Below, piece after piece: positions 7,850 through 20,236 of a stretch of 64,000 nucleotides of DNA. Every line of letters starts with the position of its first letter. Within the stretch, counting starts at the first letter, position 1. A program made the position numbers and the translations under genes. Source of the DNA: Hymenobacter qilianensis. Lineage in GTDB: Bacteria; Bacteroidota; Bacteroidia; Cytophagales; Hymenobacteraceae. The notes under the pieces are model-generated. The model did not search any database and was not told the origin of the DNA. It was given only the letters and a program-made list of their open reading frames with translations. The stretch is taken from assembly GCF_014489555.1 (NCBI RefSeq), contig NZ_CP060784.1, positions 1,860,001 through 1,924,000 on the forward strand, read 5' to 3'.

Positions 7850-9340
7850 CTAGCGGCGCGCCTCCAGCCGAAAAGTTACGCAGGAGTCGGTGCTGAATAG
7901 AACGCGCGTTTTGTAGTACTGTTGCCATATCGCGCGGGCTTTGGCTCCACAAGTGACCACAGTGCGGGGTGGAGTGGCCCACCCAACCTGCCAGGCCCCT
8001 ACCCGCGTGATTTGGTGACCATATTGCGCGGTGATGGCGGCCATATAAAACTCGGGGCTGTCATTAAAAATGCCGTCGTCGCCCAAGATGTACTCGCGAA
8101 GATGAGGCAGCCGCTTGGCCTGTGCCCGCAAATGACGACCGTATAGTAAGGACGAATTACGCAGGGCCGCATCAGTGGAGTGACGAATATTCAGGAGCTG
8201 AACTCCATAGGGCAGGGCAGCCACCAGCAAAACGGCCGCTAAGCGTGTCGTCGGTGAAGGGTAGCGGTGGTAATGAGTTGCTACGGCACGCCCCGTCCAT
8301 ACCAGGCCACCGGCAGCCAGCAAAGCCAGCAAGGGATAAGCGGGCGCATCATACCAAAGAAGCTGGGTTTTCACTATCGAGATAACCAACAGGAACACAA
8401 CCACAACGCAGCCCAGCACTCGACTCAGCCACCAGCCCCGGCTGCGACGCGGCATCCACCAGCCCAGCCCGATGCCGATCAGGGCCACCACCATCCAGGC
8501 CGTGAACTTGGTTTCGGCTAGCTTGCTTAGATACCAGTAAATTGGATGGCCATGGCCTTCTAGCGCCTCGCCGGCCGGCCCGCCCACTTCGTACTGCCAC
8601 ACGCCAGCCAGGTACCCCGGCGCAACCAACTCCCGCACGGTATACCAGGTAATCCCGACGCCTGTAATCAGCAAAAAAGCCCCCCAGGGGGCAAATTTGC
8701 GCAGCCGACCCAGCTGACCGGTTAGTAATGTAGCCAGAATAATACCCGGCCCAAACAAGAGACCAGCAATGCCTTTCGTCAGGACGGCTAGGGCGAAGGC
8801 AGCACCCGTGCCCCAGGCATGACGAGCGCGCCCGGTAGCCAGATAAGCCAGCCAACTCAGCGTGCCTAACGTAGTCCAGAGGGTGAGCAGGGCATCGAAG
8901 TCGCCGGTGCGCGAGACGTGTAAGGTTACGTAGCCCTGCGTGGTCAGCAGAACCAAGGCAGCCAGCAAGCCCGCCCGCCAGCTGCCCAGCCACCGGCTGC
9001 CGGCAAAATACACGACGAGTACCGTAGCCAGGGCCGCCAGCGCGGAAGGCAGCCGCAGCGCCACTTCCGTGGGACCCAATAGCTTAAAGCTGAGCGCCAT
9101 CAGCCACGGCGCTAAGGGTGGTTTACCGTTCCAGAGGTCCGGCTCGCCGCGGTGAGTGAGCACCAGCCAGTTGTTGCTCCGCAGTATTTCAAGGGCGTTG
9201 AGGCCGGTGCGGGACTCATCCCACTGTTGGGCGGGCAAGCTGCCCAGCAGCCAGAATAAGGGTAGGGCAGAAGCTGCCAGCACGAGCAGAAGCCGGGCCA
9301 GATGGTGCGTAAGGGTGGGGGCAGAGTGGGAGCGTGGCAA
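7850..9340 (-). CDS. Glycosyltransferase family 39 / ArnT-like membrane protein
   Basis: 496 residues with about ten hydrophobic helices. After the first helix comes QQWDESRTGLNALEIL, with the Asp-Glu of the first extracytoplasmic loop that is catalytic in polyprenyl-phosphate-dependent GT-C enzymes. Then follow WNGKPPLAPWLMALS and RLPSALAALATVLVVY, typical of the ArnT/PMT-2 family. The C-terminal region (HSTDAALRNSSLLYGRH onward) is soluble. It probably transfers a sugar from a lipid-phosphate donor to lipid or protein at the periplasmic face; the acceptor is unknown. It lies 74 bp upstream of the M16 gene on the same strand. Confidence 0.85.
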   Translation of the reverse strand: MPRSHSAPTLTHHLARLLLVLAASALPLFWLLGSLPAQQWDESRTGLNALEILRSNNWLVLTHRGEPDLWNGKPPLAPWLMALSFKLLGPTEVALRLPSALAALATVLVVYFAGSRWLGSWRAGLLAALVLLTTQGYVTLHVSRTGDFDALLTLWTTLGTLSWLAYLATGRARHAWGTGAAFALAVLTKGIAGLLFGPGIILATLLTGQLGRLRKFAPWGAFLLITGVGITWYTVRELVAPGYLAGVWQYEVGGPAGEALEGHGHPIYWYLSKLAETKFTAWMVVALIGIGLGWWMPRRSRGWWLSRVLGCVVVVFLLVISIVKTQLLWYDAPAYPLLALLAAGGLVWTGRAVATHYHRYPSPTTRLAAVLLVAALPYGVQLLNIRHSTDAALRNSSLLYGRHLRAQAKRLPHLREYILGDDGIFNDSPEFYMAAITAQYGHQITRVGAWQVGWATPPRTVVTCGAKARAIWQQYYKTRVLFSTDSCVTFRLEARR

Positions 9341-9570
9341 AAATAGAATCGCTAAGGCAGCGTTAGTACATAGCCGGAAAGTTGGTAAAAAACCGGCAAC
9401 TGGAAATATACGATGAGCACCGGCAAGGCAGGCATCTGGCTACGCTTTCAGGTAAAGAAATGCACGAGCCGGTAGTTACTCAGACCACCATTTTAACTCA
9501 ATTCACCTGAACTATGGGCAAAGATAGGGCAGACCGCGAGCCAGATAGCGTGCTCTTCTGCCCAAACCCG

Positions 9571-9578
9571 TACTTTTG
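9571..9578 (+). promoter_or_regulatory. TAnnTTTG-like -7 element upstream of the E1 gene
   Basis: TACTTTTG matches the Bacteroidota -7 consensus TAnnTTTG and lies about 30 bp before the ATG at 9609. I see no convincing -33 TTG at the usual spacing. Confidence 0.4.
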
Positions 9579-9608
9579 GCCCCCGCTATCATTCCCTCCT
9601 TTGTTCTC

Positions 9609-11607
9609 ATGTCAGTAGCTACCCCCGCCCTTCAATTCGACCGCAAAGAGTATACCCAAGATGTGCTGCTGCACCTGTACCAAGGCTTGCTAAAGCCGCG
9701 CCTCATTGAGGAAAAAATGCTCATTCTGCTACGTCAGGGCAAAGTGAGCAAGTGGTTTTCGGGTATTGGGCAAGAGGCTGTTTCGGTGGGTAGCACGCTG
9801 GCGCTGGAGGCCGACGAGTATATTCTGCCGCTGCACCGCAACCTGGGCGTGTTCACGGGCCGCAATGTGCCGCTTGATCAGCTGTTTGCGCAGTGGCAGG
9901 GCAAAACCACCGGCTTCACGAAAGGCCGCGACCGGAGCTTTCACTTTGGCACCAATGAGCACCACATCGTGGGCATGATCAGCCATTTAGGCCCCCAGCT
10001 GGCCGTGGCCGATGGTATTGCGCTGGCAGATTTGCTCGATAAAAACCCGAAAGTGACGCTGGTATACAGCGGCGACGGCGGAGCCTCCGAGGGCGACTTT
10101 CACGAAGCGCTGAATGTGGCCGCCGTGTGGCAGCTGCCGGTCATTTTTATGATAGAAAACAATGGCTACGGCCTCAGCACCCCAGCCGCGAGCAGTTTCG
10201 GTTCGGCTCGTTCGTGGATAAAGGCCCGGCGTACGGCATGGAAGCGGTGCAGGTAGATGGCAACAACGTGCTGGCCGTGTACGACACGGTTCGTCGCCTA
10301 GCCGAGGATATGCGTCAGAACCCGCGGCCAGTGCTGGTGGAGGCGCTGACTTTTCGGATGCGCGGGCACGAAGAAGCCTCGGGGACCAAATATGTGCCGC
10401 AGGAGCTGTTTGAGGAATGGACCAAGAAAGACCCGGTGACCACCTACGAGCAGTGGCTGCTGCGCGAAGGCATTCTGGATGAAGAAGCCAAGATGCGCTT
10501 CCGCGAAACCATTAAGCGAGAAATTGAGGAAGGCCTGCACGTAGCGGATGCGGTGCCTATGCCAACGGCTAACATAGCCGAAGAAATAGCCGATATGTAT
10601 CGTCCCTTCGACGCGCCGGCCCACGAGCCCACCGAAAATGCCCCCAGTCCGACAAGCGCTACGTAGACGCCATCAGCGACGCGCTGCGTCAGAGCATGGA
10701 GCGCTTTCCAGAGCTAGTACTCATGGGCCAGGATATTGCCGACTATGGCGGCGTGTTCAAAATAACGGACGGTTTTGTGGCACAGTTCGGCAAAGAACGG
10801 GTGCGCAATACGCCGCTGTGCGAATCGGCCATTTTGGGCGCGGGCCTCGGGCTTTCTATCAAGAAGAAAAAGGCCATGGTGGAAATGCAGTTCGCTGATT
10901 TCGTGACGTGTGGCTTCAACCAAATTGTGAATAACCTAGCCAAAAGCCACTACCGCTGGGGCCAGAATGCTGACGTGGTAGTGCGGATGCCTACGGGTGC
11001 CGGCTCGGCGGCGGGGCCGTTTCACTCCCAAAGCAACGAAGCCTGGTTTGTGCATACGCCGGGCCTGAAGGTGGTTTTCCCAAGCAACCCGTACGATGCC
11101 AAAGGACTGCTGAATGCCGCCATCGAAGACCCCAACCCCATCATGTACTTCGAGCACAAGCTGCTCTACCGCTCCGTGAGCGGCCCAGTGCCGGATGAGT
11201 ACTACACGGTGCCCATTGGCAAGGCCAAGCTGGTACGCGAAGGCGATACGCTCAGCATCATCACCTACGGGTTGGGCGTGCATTGGGCTACTCGCCTGGC
11301 TGAAGAAATGAACCTCGACGCCGACATTCTCGACTTACGCACGCTGCTACCCTGGGACGAAAAAGCCGTGCGCCAGACGGTAGAGAAAACTGGGCGCGTG
11401 CTGCTGCTCCACGAAGACACGCTTACCGGTGGTCTGGGGGGCGAAATTGCGGCCTGGATTGCCGAGCACTGCTTCGAGCACCTCGACGGCCCGGTGCAGC
11501 GCGTGGCTTCTCTGGATACGGCCATTCCGTTTTCGCCGCCACTGGAGCAAGCTTTTTTGCCCCAGCAGCGTCTGCGGGAAAAGGTAGAAAAGCTATTGGC
11601 TTATTAA
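9609..11607 (+). pseudogene. Single-chain 2-oxoacid dehydrogenase E1 (alpha+beta fusion), two one-base frameshifts
   Basis: Thiamine-diphosphate-dependent decarboxylating E1 component (pyruvate or branched-chain 2-oxoacid type) with alpha and beta parts in one chain. Alpha part: FSGIGQEAVSVG, LHRNLGVFTGR, GMISHLGPQL, and the ThDP motif GDGGASEGDFHEAL ending ENNGYG. Beta part: GQDIADYGGVFK, RNTPLCESAILGAGLGL, EMQFADFV, FHSQSNEAWFVHTPGL, EHKLLYR. Breaks lie in the C run 10180-10183 (one more C gives STPSREQFRFG) and the C run 10641-10645 (one more gives ENAPQSDKRYVDA). Repair yields 666 residues, the normal length of the fused enzyme. Start ATG 9609 (MSVATPALQF). Substrate cannot be fixed from sequence by eye. 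Confidence 0.87.
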
Positions 11608-11775
11608 GAAACAGGTTGAAAACTGAGGGCGCCGTTTTTCAGCTTGGCGGCCGCGCCACCGCGCAGGAAAAATGCGTCCGTAGCGTTGGATTAATAATTG
11701 AGAGGAGAAGATCGAAATCATGCTGAGGCCTGCTGCTAATGCGGGATGATAGTGAGTATTCTTACGTATTTAGCC

Positions 11776-12057
11776 ATGTTCACCCCTAGCTGCCGCTGGC
11801 TGTTTGTGCTTGTTGCTCTGACTTTTGCTACTGCCTGCCGGCCCTACCGCCTGCCCAGCCCGACGGCCCCGCCCCAGCCCAAAGCCGCCACCAATACGGG
11901 CGACAATGGCGGCGTAGCGCCGGTTACGGCGCTCAAAGGCCAGCGCAACAGCTACGACAAGAATGGCTTGCTGAAAAAGAAAAAGTACGAGCGCCGCCGC
12001 CTCAAGCGTAAAGTAGGGCAGCGAATGCTCTTTGGGCATCCATTGCCATTTCAGTAA
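11776..12057 (+). CDS. Small basic lipoprotein
   Basis: 93 residues from the ATG at 11776 (MFTPSCRWLFVLVALTFATA, then C), chosen because it places a lipobox (ATAC) correctly; the ORF extends upstream to another ATG at 11746. The mature part is Pro/Ala-rich, then strongly basic (KKKKYERRRLKRK), ending FGHPLPFQ. Likely outer-membrane-anchored. No family recognised. Confidence 0.65.
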   Translation: MFTPSCRWLFVLVALTFATACRPYRLPSPTAPPQPKAATNTGDNGGVAPVTALKGQRNSYDKNGLLKKKKYERRRLKRKVGQRMLFGHPLPFQ

Positions 12058-12184
12058 ATCAGGTGCAAATGGCCTGATTAGCGCAACTTTACGTATAGGC
12101 AAATACTATTGAAAACTCCTCGGTATAAGGCGTCTGGGGGGCAAATTTATCCGGTTCGACTACTGACCTTTATTCGTTACTCCC

Positions 12185-12520
12185 ATGCGTAGTGCTGTTC
12201 TGTTATTCGTCGGGTTTGCGCTTAGCTGCTCCATATCCACCGCTTCAGCCCAGACGGCGGATACCAGCCCAGCTCGTCTGCGGGCCGAAAACCGCAAAGC
12301 TCTGCGCGAGGCCCGCAAGTATAAATCTGAGTATAAAGAGTCGCATCTGGCCGTGAATCGGGACGACCTGCGCCGCAGCCAGCCGCGGGCACTGCCGCAG
12401 GATGGAAGGGGCAGTCTGCAATTCGATCACACGGGCACTGCGAAGGTAAGCGAACCATCCCGCGTGAATCTGCGTCTAGGAAAGAAGAAAAAGTATAATC
12501 AACCTTCCTCCGAACTATGA
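12185..12520 (+). CDS. Small secreted basic protein
   Basis: 111 residues. Signal peptide (MRSAVLLFVGFALSCSISTA then SAQ), then a charged helical segment (RLRAENRKALREARKYKSEY) and a basic tail (LGKKKKYNQPSSEL). Its stop overlaps the start of the next gene by 4 bp (ATGA), so it is translated with ytxJ. Not recognised. Confidence 0.65.
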   Translation: MRSAVLLFVGFALSCSISTASAQTADTSPARLRAENRKALREARKYKSEYKESHLAVNRDDLRRSQPRALPQDGRGSLQFDHTGTAKVSEPSRVNLRLGKKKKYNQPSSEL

Positions 12521-12861
12521 TTCCTTGGCAACAGCTCACCCAAGCAGACCAACTGACTGACATCGCCCGCGAGTCGCATGAGCAGCCGGTTCTTATTTTC
12601 AAACACAGCACTACATGCTCAATCAGCGCGGCGGCGAAAAGCAAGCTGGAGCGCCAATGGGCCGATGCTGGGCTTAGTGACGCTAAAATTTATTACCTGG
12701 ACTTGCTGCGCTTTCGCCCTATTTCCGGGGCTATCGCCGAAACGTTTGGTGTGCGCCACGAGTCTCCTCAGCTACTGCTAATTCAGGCCGGCGAGTGCAG
12801 CTATAATGCCTCCCACATGGGCATTCGCCTTAATGAGGTGAAAGATCTGCTCAGCGCTTAA
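12517..12861 (+). CDS. ytxJ: YtxJ-type bacillithiol-system redox protein (monothiol)
   Basis: 114 residues, thioredoxin-fold protein of the DUF2847/YtxJ family, which is linked to bacillithiol redox control. The signature VLIFKHSTTCSISAAAKSKL carries the single active-site Cys at about residue 33, in the family pattern KHSxxCxIS. The second half (YYLDLLRFRPIS, VRHESPQLLLIQ) gives the rest of the thioredoxin fold with the cis-Pro in SPQ. A 4-bp overlap with the upstream secreted-protein gene suggests translational coupling. It acts in the cytoplasm. The name rests on family resemblance. Confidence 0.85.
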   Translation: MIPWQQLTQADQLTDIARESHEQPVLIFKHSTTCSISAAAKSKLERQWADAGLSDAKIYYLDLLRFRPISGAIAETFGVRHESPQLLLIQAGECSYNASHMGIRLNEVKDLLSA

Positions 12862-12876
12862 GCCTCTGACATACAT

Positions 12877-12927
12877 AAAACGGCGAGGTCCGGCAGAAGC
12901 AATGCTTCCGCCGGACCTCGCCGTTTT
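12877..12927. terminator. Long bidirectional terminator
   Basis: AAAACGGCGAGGTCCGGC pairs with GCCGGACCTCGCCGTTTT around the loop. It lies between convergent ytxJ and osmC-type genes. It does not use the G6 motif. Confidence 0.9.
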
Positions 12928-12939
12928 ATGGGAAATATT

Positions 12940-13344
12940 CTACTCGTAAGAGAAGTGAACCTGCTGGCGAATTTCCGGGTTCAGACTGAGCGCCACGGGG
13001 CAGGTGCGCGCTGCGTTTTCGAGCACAGCCCGATCTTTGGCCGAAAGCATAGCGGGCATCTGAAAGCTAACGTCGATCTGGGCGATGCGACGTGGGTCGC
13101 TGGCCATGTGCTTGGTGACGGAAAAGGTCGTCGATGTCAGGTCGAGGCCGCTGCGGTCGGCCACGATTCCCATGATGGTCATCATGCAGCTGCCCAGCGC
13201 CGTACTTACTAAGTCGGTGGGTGAAAACCCTTCGCCCCGACCGTGGTTATCCAGGGGAGCATCAGTGAAAATGACGTTGCAGGAAGCGCTGTGCGTGGCT
13301 TCGGTGCGTAATTGGCCGGTGTACCGGGCGGTGGCAGTGCTCAT
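12940..13344 (-). CDS. OsmC family peroxiredoxin-like protein
   Basis: 134 residues from the ATG at 13344 (MSTATARYTGQLRTEATHS). OsmC/Ohr fold proteins reduce organic hydroperoxides with two Cys. Both are present: GSCMMTIMG (about residue 53) and RTCPVALSL (about 116). GEGFSPTDLVSTALGSC is the family signature. The charge pattern is nearer the YhfA-like branch than Ohr. Monocistronic, convergent with ytxJ; both are redox-related, which may be chance. Confidence 0.92.
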   Translation of the reverse strand: MSTATARYTGQLRTEATHSASCNVIFTDAPLDNHGRGEGFSPTDLVSTALGSCMMTIMGIVADRSGLDLTSTTFSVTKHMASDPRRIAQIDVSFQMPAMLSAKDRAVLENAARTCPVALSLNPEIRQQVHFSYE

Positions 13345-13451
13345 AGTCAGATAGTCAGGAAGAGTGCAATACTTTGCGCGCAAATTTACGTACTTTCGGT
13401 GGGGCCGCTGTCAGGGGGCCAATTTCGTTTGAATTTCTCAGTTGTATAGCT

Positions 13452-14246
13452 GTGTTGCTACCCATACGACCTCTGTTTTTTTTCGGCATCGCCCTGCTGC
13501 TGTTGGGAGCTGGATCGGTGGCCCAGGCCCAGGATGCCACCCCCAACGAGACGCCTTCGTATCGGAAGGAGTTTACGTATGGCATAAACTTCAACACCAG
13601 AGGCGGCCTGATTGGGGGCGTCAACGTGCGCTCTACCCGCGTGCTAAACGACAAATGGTCGCGCTTCTGGAGCATTGAGGGCGTGGAGGTAAAGCACCCC
13701 AAAGAGCAGCGCATAGGCAATCAGTTTACGGGCGGAACGTACGTGCTGAATAAGTCGAACTACATGTTTGTGTTGCGCCCATCCTTTGGTGCTCAGCGCG
13801 TTATCTTCCGCAAAGCGCCGGAGTCGGGCGTGCAGGTAAACGCCTTATTGGGTGGCGGCCCGTCGGTGGGGCTGCTGATGCCATATAACATTTATTACGA
13901 CTACACCGAGCGTGTGGGTGGCCGGCCGGGCGGACCTGAGGATATTCGTACGGAGCAATTCGATCCAGCCATACACGGTGATTCCCAGTTCATTGTAGAT
14001 AAAGCCCCCTTGTTCAGTGGCGCCAATAACGTGAAGCCGACTGCCGGTGTTCATATGCGCGGAGCACTCAGCTTTGAGTATGGCCGCTACCGCGACGCCG
14101 TTGCGGGCATTGAAACTGGCTTTCTGTTCGAGTATTTCCCCAGCCGTCCTACTATTCTGCGGGCTACCGGCATCTCCGACGCCAAACTCAACGAGACGTT
14201 TTTCCCCTCCGTTTATCTGACAATTTATTTGGGAACGCGGAATTAA
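13452..14246 (+). CDS. Secreted/outer-membrane beta-barrel-like protein
   Basis: About 264 residues from GTG 13452 (VLLPIRPLFFFGIALLLLGA, then GSVAQAQ), a good signal peptide; the frame stays open to an ATG at 13374, but those 26 residues are not signal-like, so the start is uncertain. The mature part alternates hydrophobic and polar residues (YGINFNTRGGLIGGVNVRST, MFVLRPSFGAQRVIF, AGIETGFLFEYFPS, VYLTIYLGTRN) and ends in an aromatic-poor beta strand. This fits an outer-membrane barrel of the type annotated hypothetical in Bacteroidota. Function unknown. Confidence 0.65.
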   Translation: MLLPIRPLFFFGIALLLLGAGSVAQAQDATPNETPSYRKEFTYGINFNTRGGLIGGVNVRSTRVLNDKWSRFWSIEGVEVKHPKEQRIGNQFTGGTYVLNKSNYMFVLRPSFGAQRVIFRKAPESGVQVNALLGGGPSVGLLMPYNIYYDYTERVGGRPGGPEDIRTEQFDPAIHGDSQFIVDKAPLFSGANNVKPTAGVHMRGALSFEYGRYRDAVAGIETGFLFEYFPSRPTILRATGISDAKLNETFFPSVYLTIYLGTRN

Positions 14247-14303
14247 TCCTGTTTCTACAAGCTGCTACGGGCGAATAGTTATTCATAAAAGCCCCCAGCA
14301 TAC

Positions 14304-14350
14304 TGCCCTGCAGCGACAACCAACGTGGTGGACCGTTGCAGGGCATCTTT
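14304..14350 (+). terminator. Hairpin terminator after 14246
   Basis: TGCCCTGCAGCG pairs with CGTTGCAGGGCA with one mismatch, followed by TCTTTA. Just upstream is a single AAAAGCCCCCAG motif copy (14288-14299). Confidence 0.6.
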
Positions 14351-14423
14351 ATTCCCTTCTCGTTTGTTATAGCGTCTGCTGCGCGGGCTGAGCCCGACAT
14401 GCGGCTAACTCCTGCCTGACCCT

Positions 14424-14431
14424 TACCTTTG
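14424..14431 (+). promoter_or_regulatory. TAnnTTTG -7 element directly before lipA
   Basis: TACCTTTG is an exact TAnnTTTG match only 4 bp before the lipA ATG. If used, the lipA transcript would be leaderless or nearly so. No good -33 TTG seen. Confidence 0.4.
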
Positions 14432-14435
14432 TAGT

Positions 14436-15341
14436 ATGGACGAACTGTTGCTGACCTTACCCATTATTCAGCCCGAGCCGGCAGCCCCGGCCCGGCCGCG
14501 CAAGCCTGATTGGCTGCGCGTAAAACTGCCTGTCGGCCCCGAGTACGCTAAAGTTCGTCGGCTTGTAGATGAGCATAAGCTGCATACCATTTGCGAAAGC
14601 GGCAATTGCCCGAACATGGGCGAGTGCTGGGGCGCTGGCACGGCCACCTTTATGATCCTGGGCAACGTGTGTACACGCTCCTGCTCGTTCTGCGCTGTGG
14701 CCACCGGCCGTCCTAATGAGTATGATACCGACGAGCCCCGCCGCGTGGCCGAAGCCATTCAGCTGATGGGCGTGAAGCACGCCGTTATTACCTCCGTAAA
14801 CCGGGATGAGCTGAAAGACCGCGGCGCCAGCATCTGGCTGGAAACGGTGGTGCGGATAAAACAACTGTCGCCGGCCACGACCATCGAAACGCTTATTCCG
14901 GATGTGAAAGCCAACTGGGAAGCGCTGGATACAATGATTGCCGGCGGCCAGGAAGTCGTGTCGCACAATGTTGAGACTGTGGGCAGCCTGTACCGTCTGG
15001 TGCGCCCGCAGGCCAAATATGACCGCTCACTGGAGCAGATTCGTCGTACGAAGGCCGCTGGCAAGCGCACGAAATCGGGCATTATGCTGGGTTTGGGCGA
15101 AAAGAAAGACGAGATGTATAAGGCCATGGACGACCTCGCCGCCAATGGCTTGGACATTCTGACCTTAGGCCAATACCTTCAGCCGACGAAGCGCCATCTG
15201 GAGGTTGCCGAGTTCATTCACCCCGATCTTTTTGCTCATTACCGCGAGGAAGGTCTGGCGCGTGGCCTCAAGTACGTAGAATCGGGGCCGCTGGTGCGCA
15301 GCAGCTACCACGCCGAGCGCCACGTAAATGTCCCGATCTGA
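14436..15341 (+). CDS. lipA: Lipoyl synthase
   Basis: 301 residues. Radical-SAM enzyme inserting two sulfurs into octanoyl groups on lipoyl domains (E2 and GcvH). The auxiliary cluster cysteines are in [17 protein letters not shown] (CX4CX5C) and the radical-SAM cluster in [10 protein letters not shown] (CX3CX2C). [25 protein letters not shown], and the C-terminal RSSYHAE, whose Ser is the auxiliary cluster ligand, are all present. Length is normal. It supplies lipoate to the sucB product and the glycine-cleavage and E1-linked complexes encoded nearby. Confidence 0.98.
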   Translation: MDELLLTLPIIQPEPAAPARPRKPDWLRVKLPVGPEYAKVRRLVDEHKLHTICESGNCPNMGECWGAGTATFMILGNVCTRSCSFCAVATGRPNEYDTDEPRRVAEAIQLMGVKHAVITSVNRDELKDRGASIWLETVVRIKQLSPATTIETLIPDVKANWEALDTMIAGGQEVVSHNVETVGSLYRLVRPQAKYDRSLEQIRRTKAAGKRTKSGIMLGLGEKKDEMYKAMDDLAANGLDILTLGQYLQPTKRHLEVAEFIHPDLFAHYREEGLARGLKYVESGPLVRSSYHAERHVNVPI

Positions 15342-15372
15342 TTAATCACCTCAGGTAAAATAATAATCCATT

Positions 15373-15410
15373 AAAAAAGCCCCCCAGCACTGCGCTGGGG
15401 GGCTTTTTTA
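15373..15410. terminator. Bidirectional terminator, two full G6/C6 motifs
   Basis: AAAAAAGCCCCCCAGC pairs with GCTGGGGGGCTTTTTT. Both arms are complete motif copies. Between convergent lipA and the DUF4136 gene. Confidence 0.93.
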
Positions 15411-15429
15411 ATGGAAGCAAAGCGAATAA

Positions 15430-16038
15430 TTAACGACGGGCGTTGACATTAGTGCCATCCTGGGGCGGATAGTTCTCCAAAATGCCCCCCACGATGCGGT
15501 ACACTTCCTCCTCAGAGATGGTGTTTTTATCTATCTGAGCCTGGCCCTGCCCGCGCCACGCCAATTCCTTGCGCTTAGCATCCACGAGGTCGATGATAAC
15601 GGTACCGGCTTTGTACTGCGTTACGTTCCCGTACGGCCCGCGACCATACATTCCGTAGCCACCATAGCCATAAAAGGGGTAGCCAAAGCCGCCGCCGTTG
15701 ATCTGCTGCTTGTCTTCCACCTTAGCATTGTAAGCCACATACAGATCGGGGCTTTGCTCGGTGTAAGTCAGGCCTTTCTTCTTCATTTCGGTTTCAACAG
15801 CGGTACGCATGCGCTTGTCCAGAAACGACTGATAGCCACGAGCCGGACCGCCCTCAGCGTCAGAGGTTTGCTGCGGATACCACGACCACGTTTTATACGT
15901 GCGGAAATTGATGGAATGGTCGTAGTCGGAGGTGACGCCTACCCGGGAAGAAGTGCAGCTGGTAGCGCCCAATAACAGGGATAAGCCCACGGCTGCCAAA
16001 GCAACCGGACGGCGGAATAAACTTGTGAATGCGTTCAT
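15430..16038 (-). CDS. DUF4136 domain lipoprotein
   Basis: 202 residues. Signal with lipobox GATSC at about residues 24-28 (ALAAVGLSLLLGATSC). The DUF4136 pattern follows: SDYDHSINFRTYKTWSWYP, a long helix (FLDKRMRTAVETEMKKKGL), SPDLYVAYNAKVEDK, a Gly/Tyr-rich loop (GGFGYPFYGYGGYGMYGRGP), GTVIIDLVDAKRKELAWRG and VYRIVGGILENYPP. Widespread outer-membrane-anchored lipoprotein family of unknown role in Bacteroidota. Confidence 0.92.
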   Translation of the reverse strand: MNAFTSLFRRPVALAAVGLSLLLGATSCTSSRVGVTSDYDHSINFRTYKTWSWYPQQTSDAEGGPARGYQSFLDKRMRTAVETEMKKKGLTYTEQSPDLYVAYNAKVEDKQQINGGGFGYPFYGYGGYGMYGRGPYGNVTQYKAGTVIIDLVDAKRKELAWRGQGQAQIDKNTISEEEVYRIVGGILENYPPQDGTNVNARR

Positions 16039-16260
16039 ATTAAGTTGTCGAAGGGTTGAGTGAAAGAGCTAGGCGCGTTGCCGAACTAACGTAAAGTAGG
16101 GCCACCAAAGTACGTGCTTAACTCTGGCTATACAACGCCGCGATGGGGGGCAATGTTCCCAAATATGTGGGCCGGCAAAATGAGTAAAAGCAAATTTTTT
16201 CAGGGAAAAAACCTTGATCAACTTGAAATTTCTATATCTTCCCAATCCTAAACTAGACCT

Positions 16261-16560
16261 ATGCACAAACTCTACCCTTGCCTGTTTGGCCTCGCTTTGC
16301 TTGCTTCATGCAGCGCCGTCCGCGACGATTCCTTTAGCTCTTCGCGCGGCAACAAAAAACCAGTAGCTCACAACACGGTCGTGGAGTGCATCCTCTACGA
16401 CGGGATGACCAAGGAGTCTGCTCAACTCACGAACCTCAGCGTAAACTCTGAAGTACAGGTACTTGACACAGTAGACGCCTACTTTGTACGGGCCCGCGTG
16501 ACGGAGAAAGGGAAAGTTCTCAACGGCTACCTCTACCGCACCTGCTTTTCCCAACGCTAG
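16261..16560 (+). CDS. Small lipoprotein with SH3-like domain
   Basis: 99 residues. Lipobox LLASC at about residues 13-17. The mature part reads like a bacterial SH3-type beta fold: LTNLSVNSEVQVLDTVDAYF, VRARVTEKGKVLNGYLYRTC. Such domains often bind cell-wall peptides. A C-terminal Cys (TCFSQR) could pair with the Cys in VECILYDG. Monocistronic with its own terminator. Confidence 0.65.
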   Translation: MHKLYPCLFGLALLASCSAVRDDSFSSSRGNKKPVAHNTVVECILYDGMTKESAQLTNLSVNSEVQVLDTVDAYFVRARVTEKGKVLNGYLYRTCFSQR

Positions 16561-16582
16561 CAGTTAGCTCGGCTTTACCAAT

Positions 16583-16617
16583 AAAAAAGCCCCCATGCCA
16601 AGCATGGGGGCTTTTTT
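16583..16617. terminator. Bidirectional terminator
   Basis: AAAAAAGCCCCCATGC pairs with GCATGGGGGCTTTTTT. Five-C/G version of the paired motif, between convergent genes. Confidence 0.92.
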
Positions 16618-16641
16618 ATCTGTTAGAGCAAGCTCGTTCCA

Positions 16642-16998
16642 CTACAGGTCATAATGATTGGTCTTGCCGGAAGAGACTTGAACCGTGGCAGTTACCAGCT
16701 GAGTGTTTTTGTAATATGAAAAAACATAATTGCCTGGATTTAATCCCTTTATAACAATCCTGGTTTTTCCATCCTGATAGGAAGCAGCATCAATATACTC
16801 GCTTTTCAGCGGAGGAATAGTGGGGTAACTATCAGCTACATACAAACGGTAGTAATAGGTAGCCTCGTCATTACTGTTGAGTATTGGATTGAATGCCACA
16901 CTTATATCTCCTACAATTGCATCCTCATTTTTTGTGCAGGAAGACGAAAACGTGAAAAGTGAAATGAGCAGCAGCAGAAGCGAATGTTTGGAGTTCAT
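16642..16998 (-). CDS. Small lipoprotein, beta-rich
   Basis: About 118 residues from the ATG at 16998 (MNSKHSLLLLLISLFTFSSS then C), which gives a correct lipobox; an ATG 18 bases upstream is also possible. The mature part NPILNSNDEATYYYRLYVAD ... RIVIKGLNPGNYVFSYYKNT ... VTATVQVSSGKTNHYDL looks like one Ig-like beta sandwich. Third-position use is more A+T-rich than in its neighbours, so it may be a recent arrival. Not recognised. Confidence 0.6.
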   Translation of the reverse strand: MNSKHSLLLLLISLFTFSSSCTKNEDAIVGDISVAFNPILNSNDEATYYYRLYVADSYPTIPPLKSEYIDAASYQDGKTRIVIKGLNPGNYVFSYYKNTQLVTATVQVSSGKTNHYDL

Positions 16999-17090
16999 CA
17001 GTATCTGAAGATTCATAAAAGCCTGTTGTGGAGTAGCCTTGCCAGACTATATGCTGATTTGGCCAGACGTAGATAATACATAGAACCCTT

Positions 17091-17127
17091 AAAAAAAGCC
17101 CCCGGATATTGTCTGGGGGGCTTTTTT
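17091..17127. terminator. Terminator after gcvP
   Basis: AAAAAAAGCCCCCGGA with imperfect pairing to GTCTGGGGGGCTTTTTT. It ends gcvP (-), and could also insulate the lipoprotein gene promoter. Confidence 0.85.
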
Positions 17128-17142
17128 ATCTGTTAGAAAAGT

Positions 17143-20059
<2,917 letters not shown>

Positions 20060-20236
20060 AAAGAGAAGATAGAGGTGGCGAGAAGATGTGGCCGCGCGGG
20101 CAGCCGAACCTTTAACAAAGGTAAGGCGAAAACCTCTCCGGACGATAGGATTATTAGGCTGGTGGAGGTGGAAGCGCCTATACGCCAAAATATTTAACCA
20201 GATTTGCCCCCCAACCTACCCAACCTCTTTTCTCAA

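Noticed and set aside
10180..10645. Programmed ribosomal frameshifting or phase variation as the reason for the broken genes
   Set aside because: No slippery heptamer with a downstream structure is apparent, fifteen sites in housekeeping genes are all one-base losses in G/C runs, and all need the same direction of correction. A read error explains them better.
13373..13398. TTTG...TACTTTCG as promoter of the 13452 gene
   Set aside because: Only 14 bp separate the two boxes, shorter than the usual spacing of about 19, and the second box has a mismatch.
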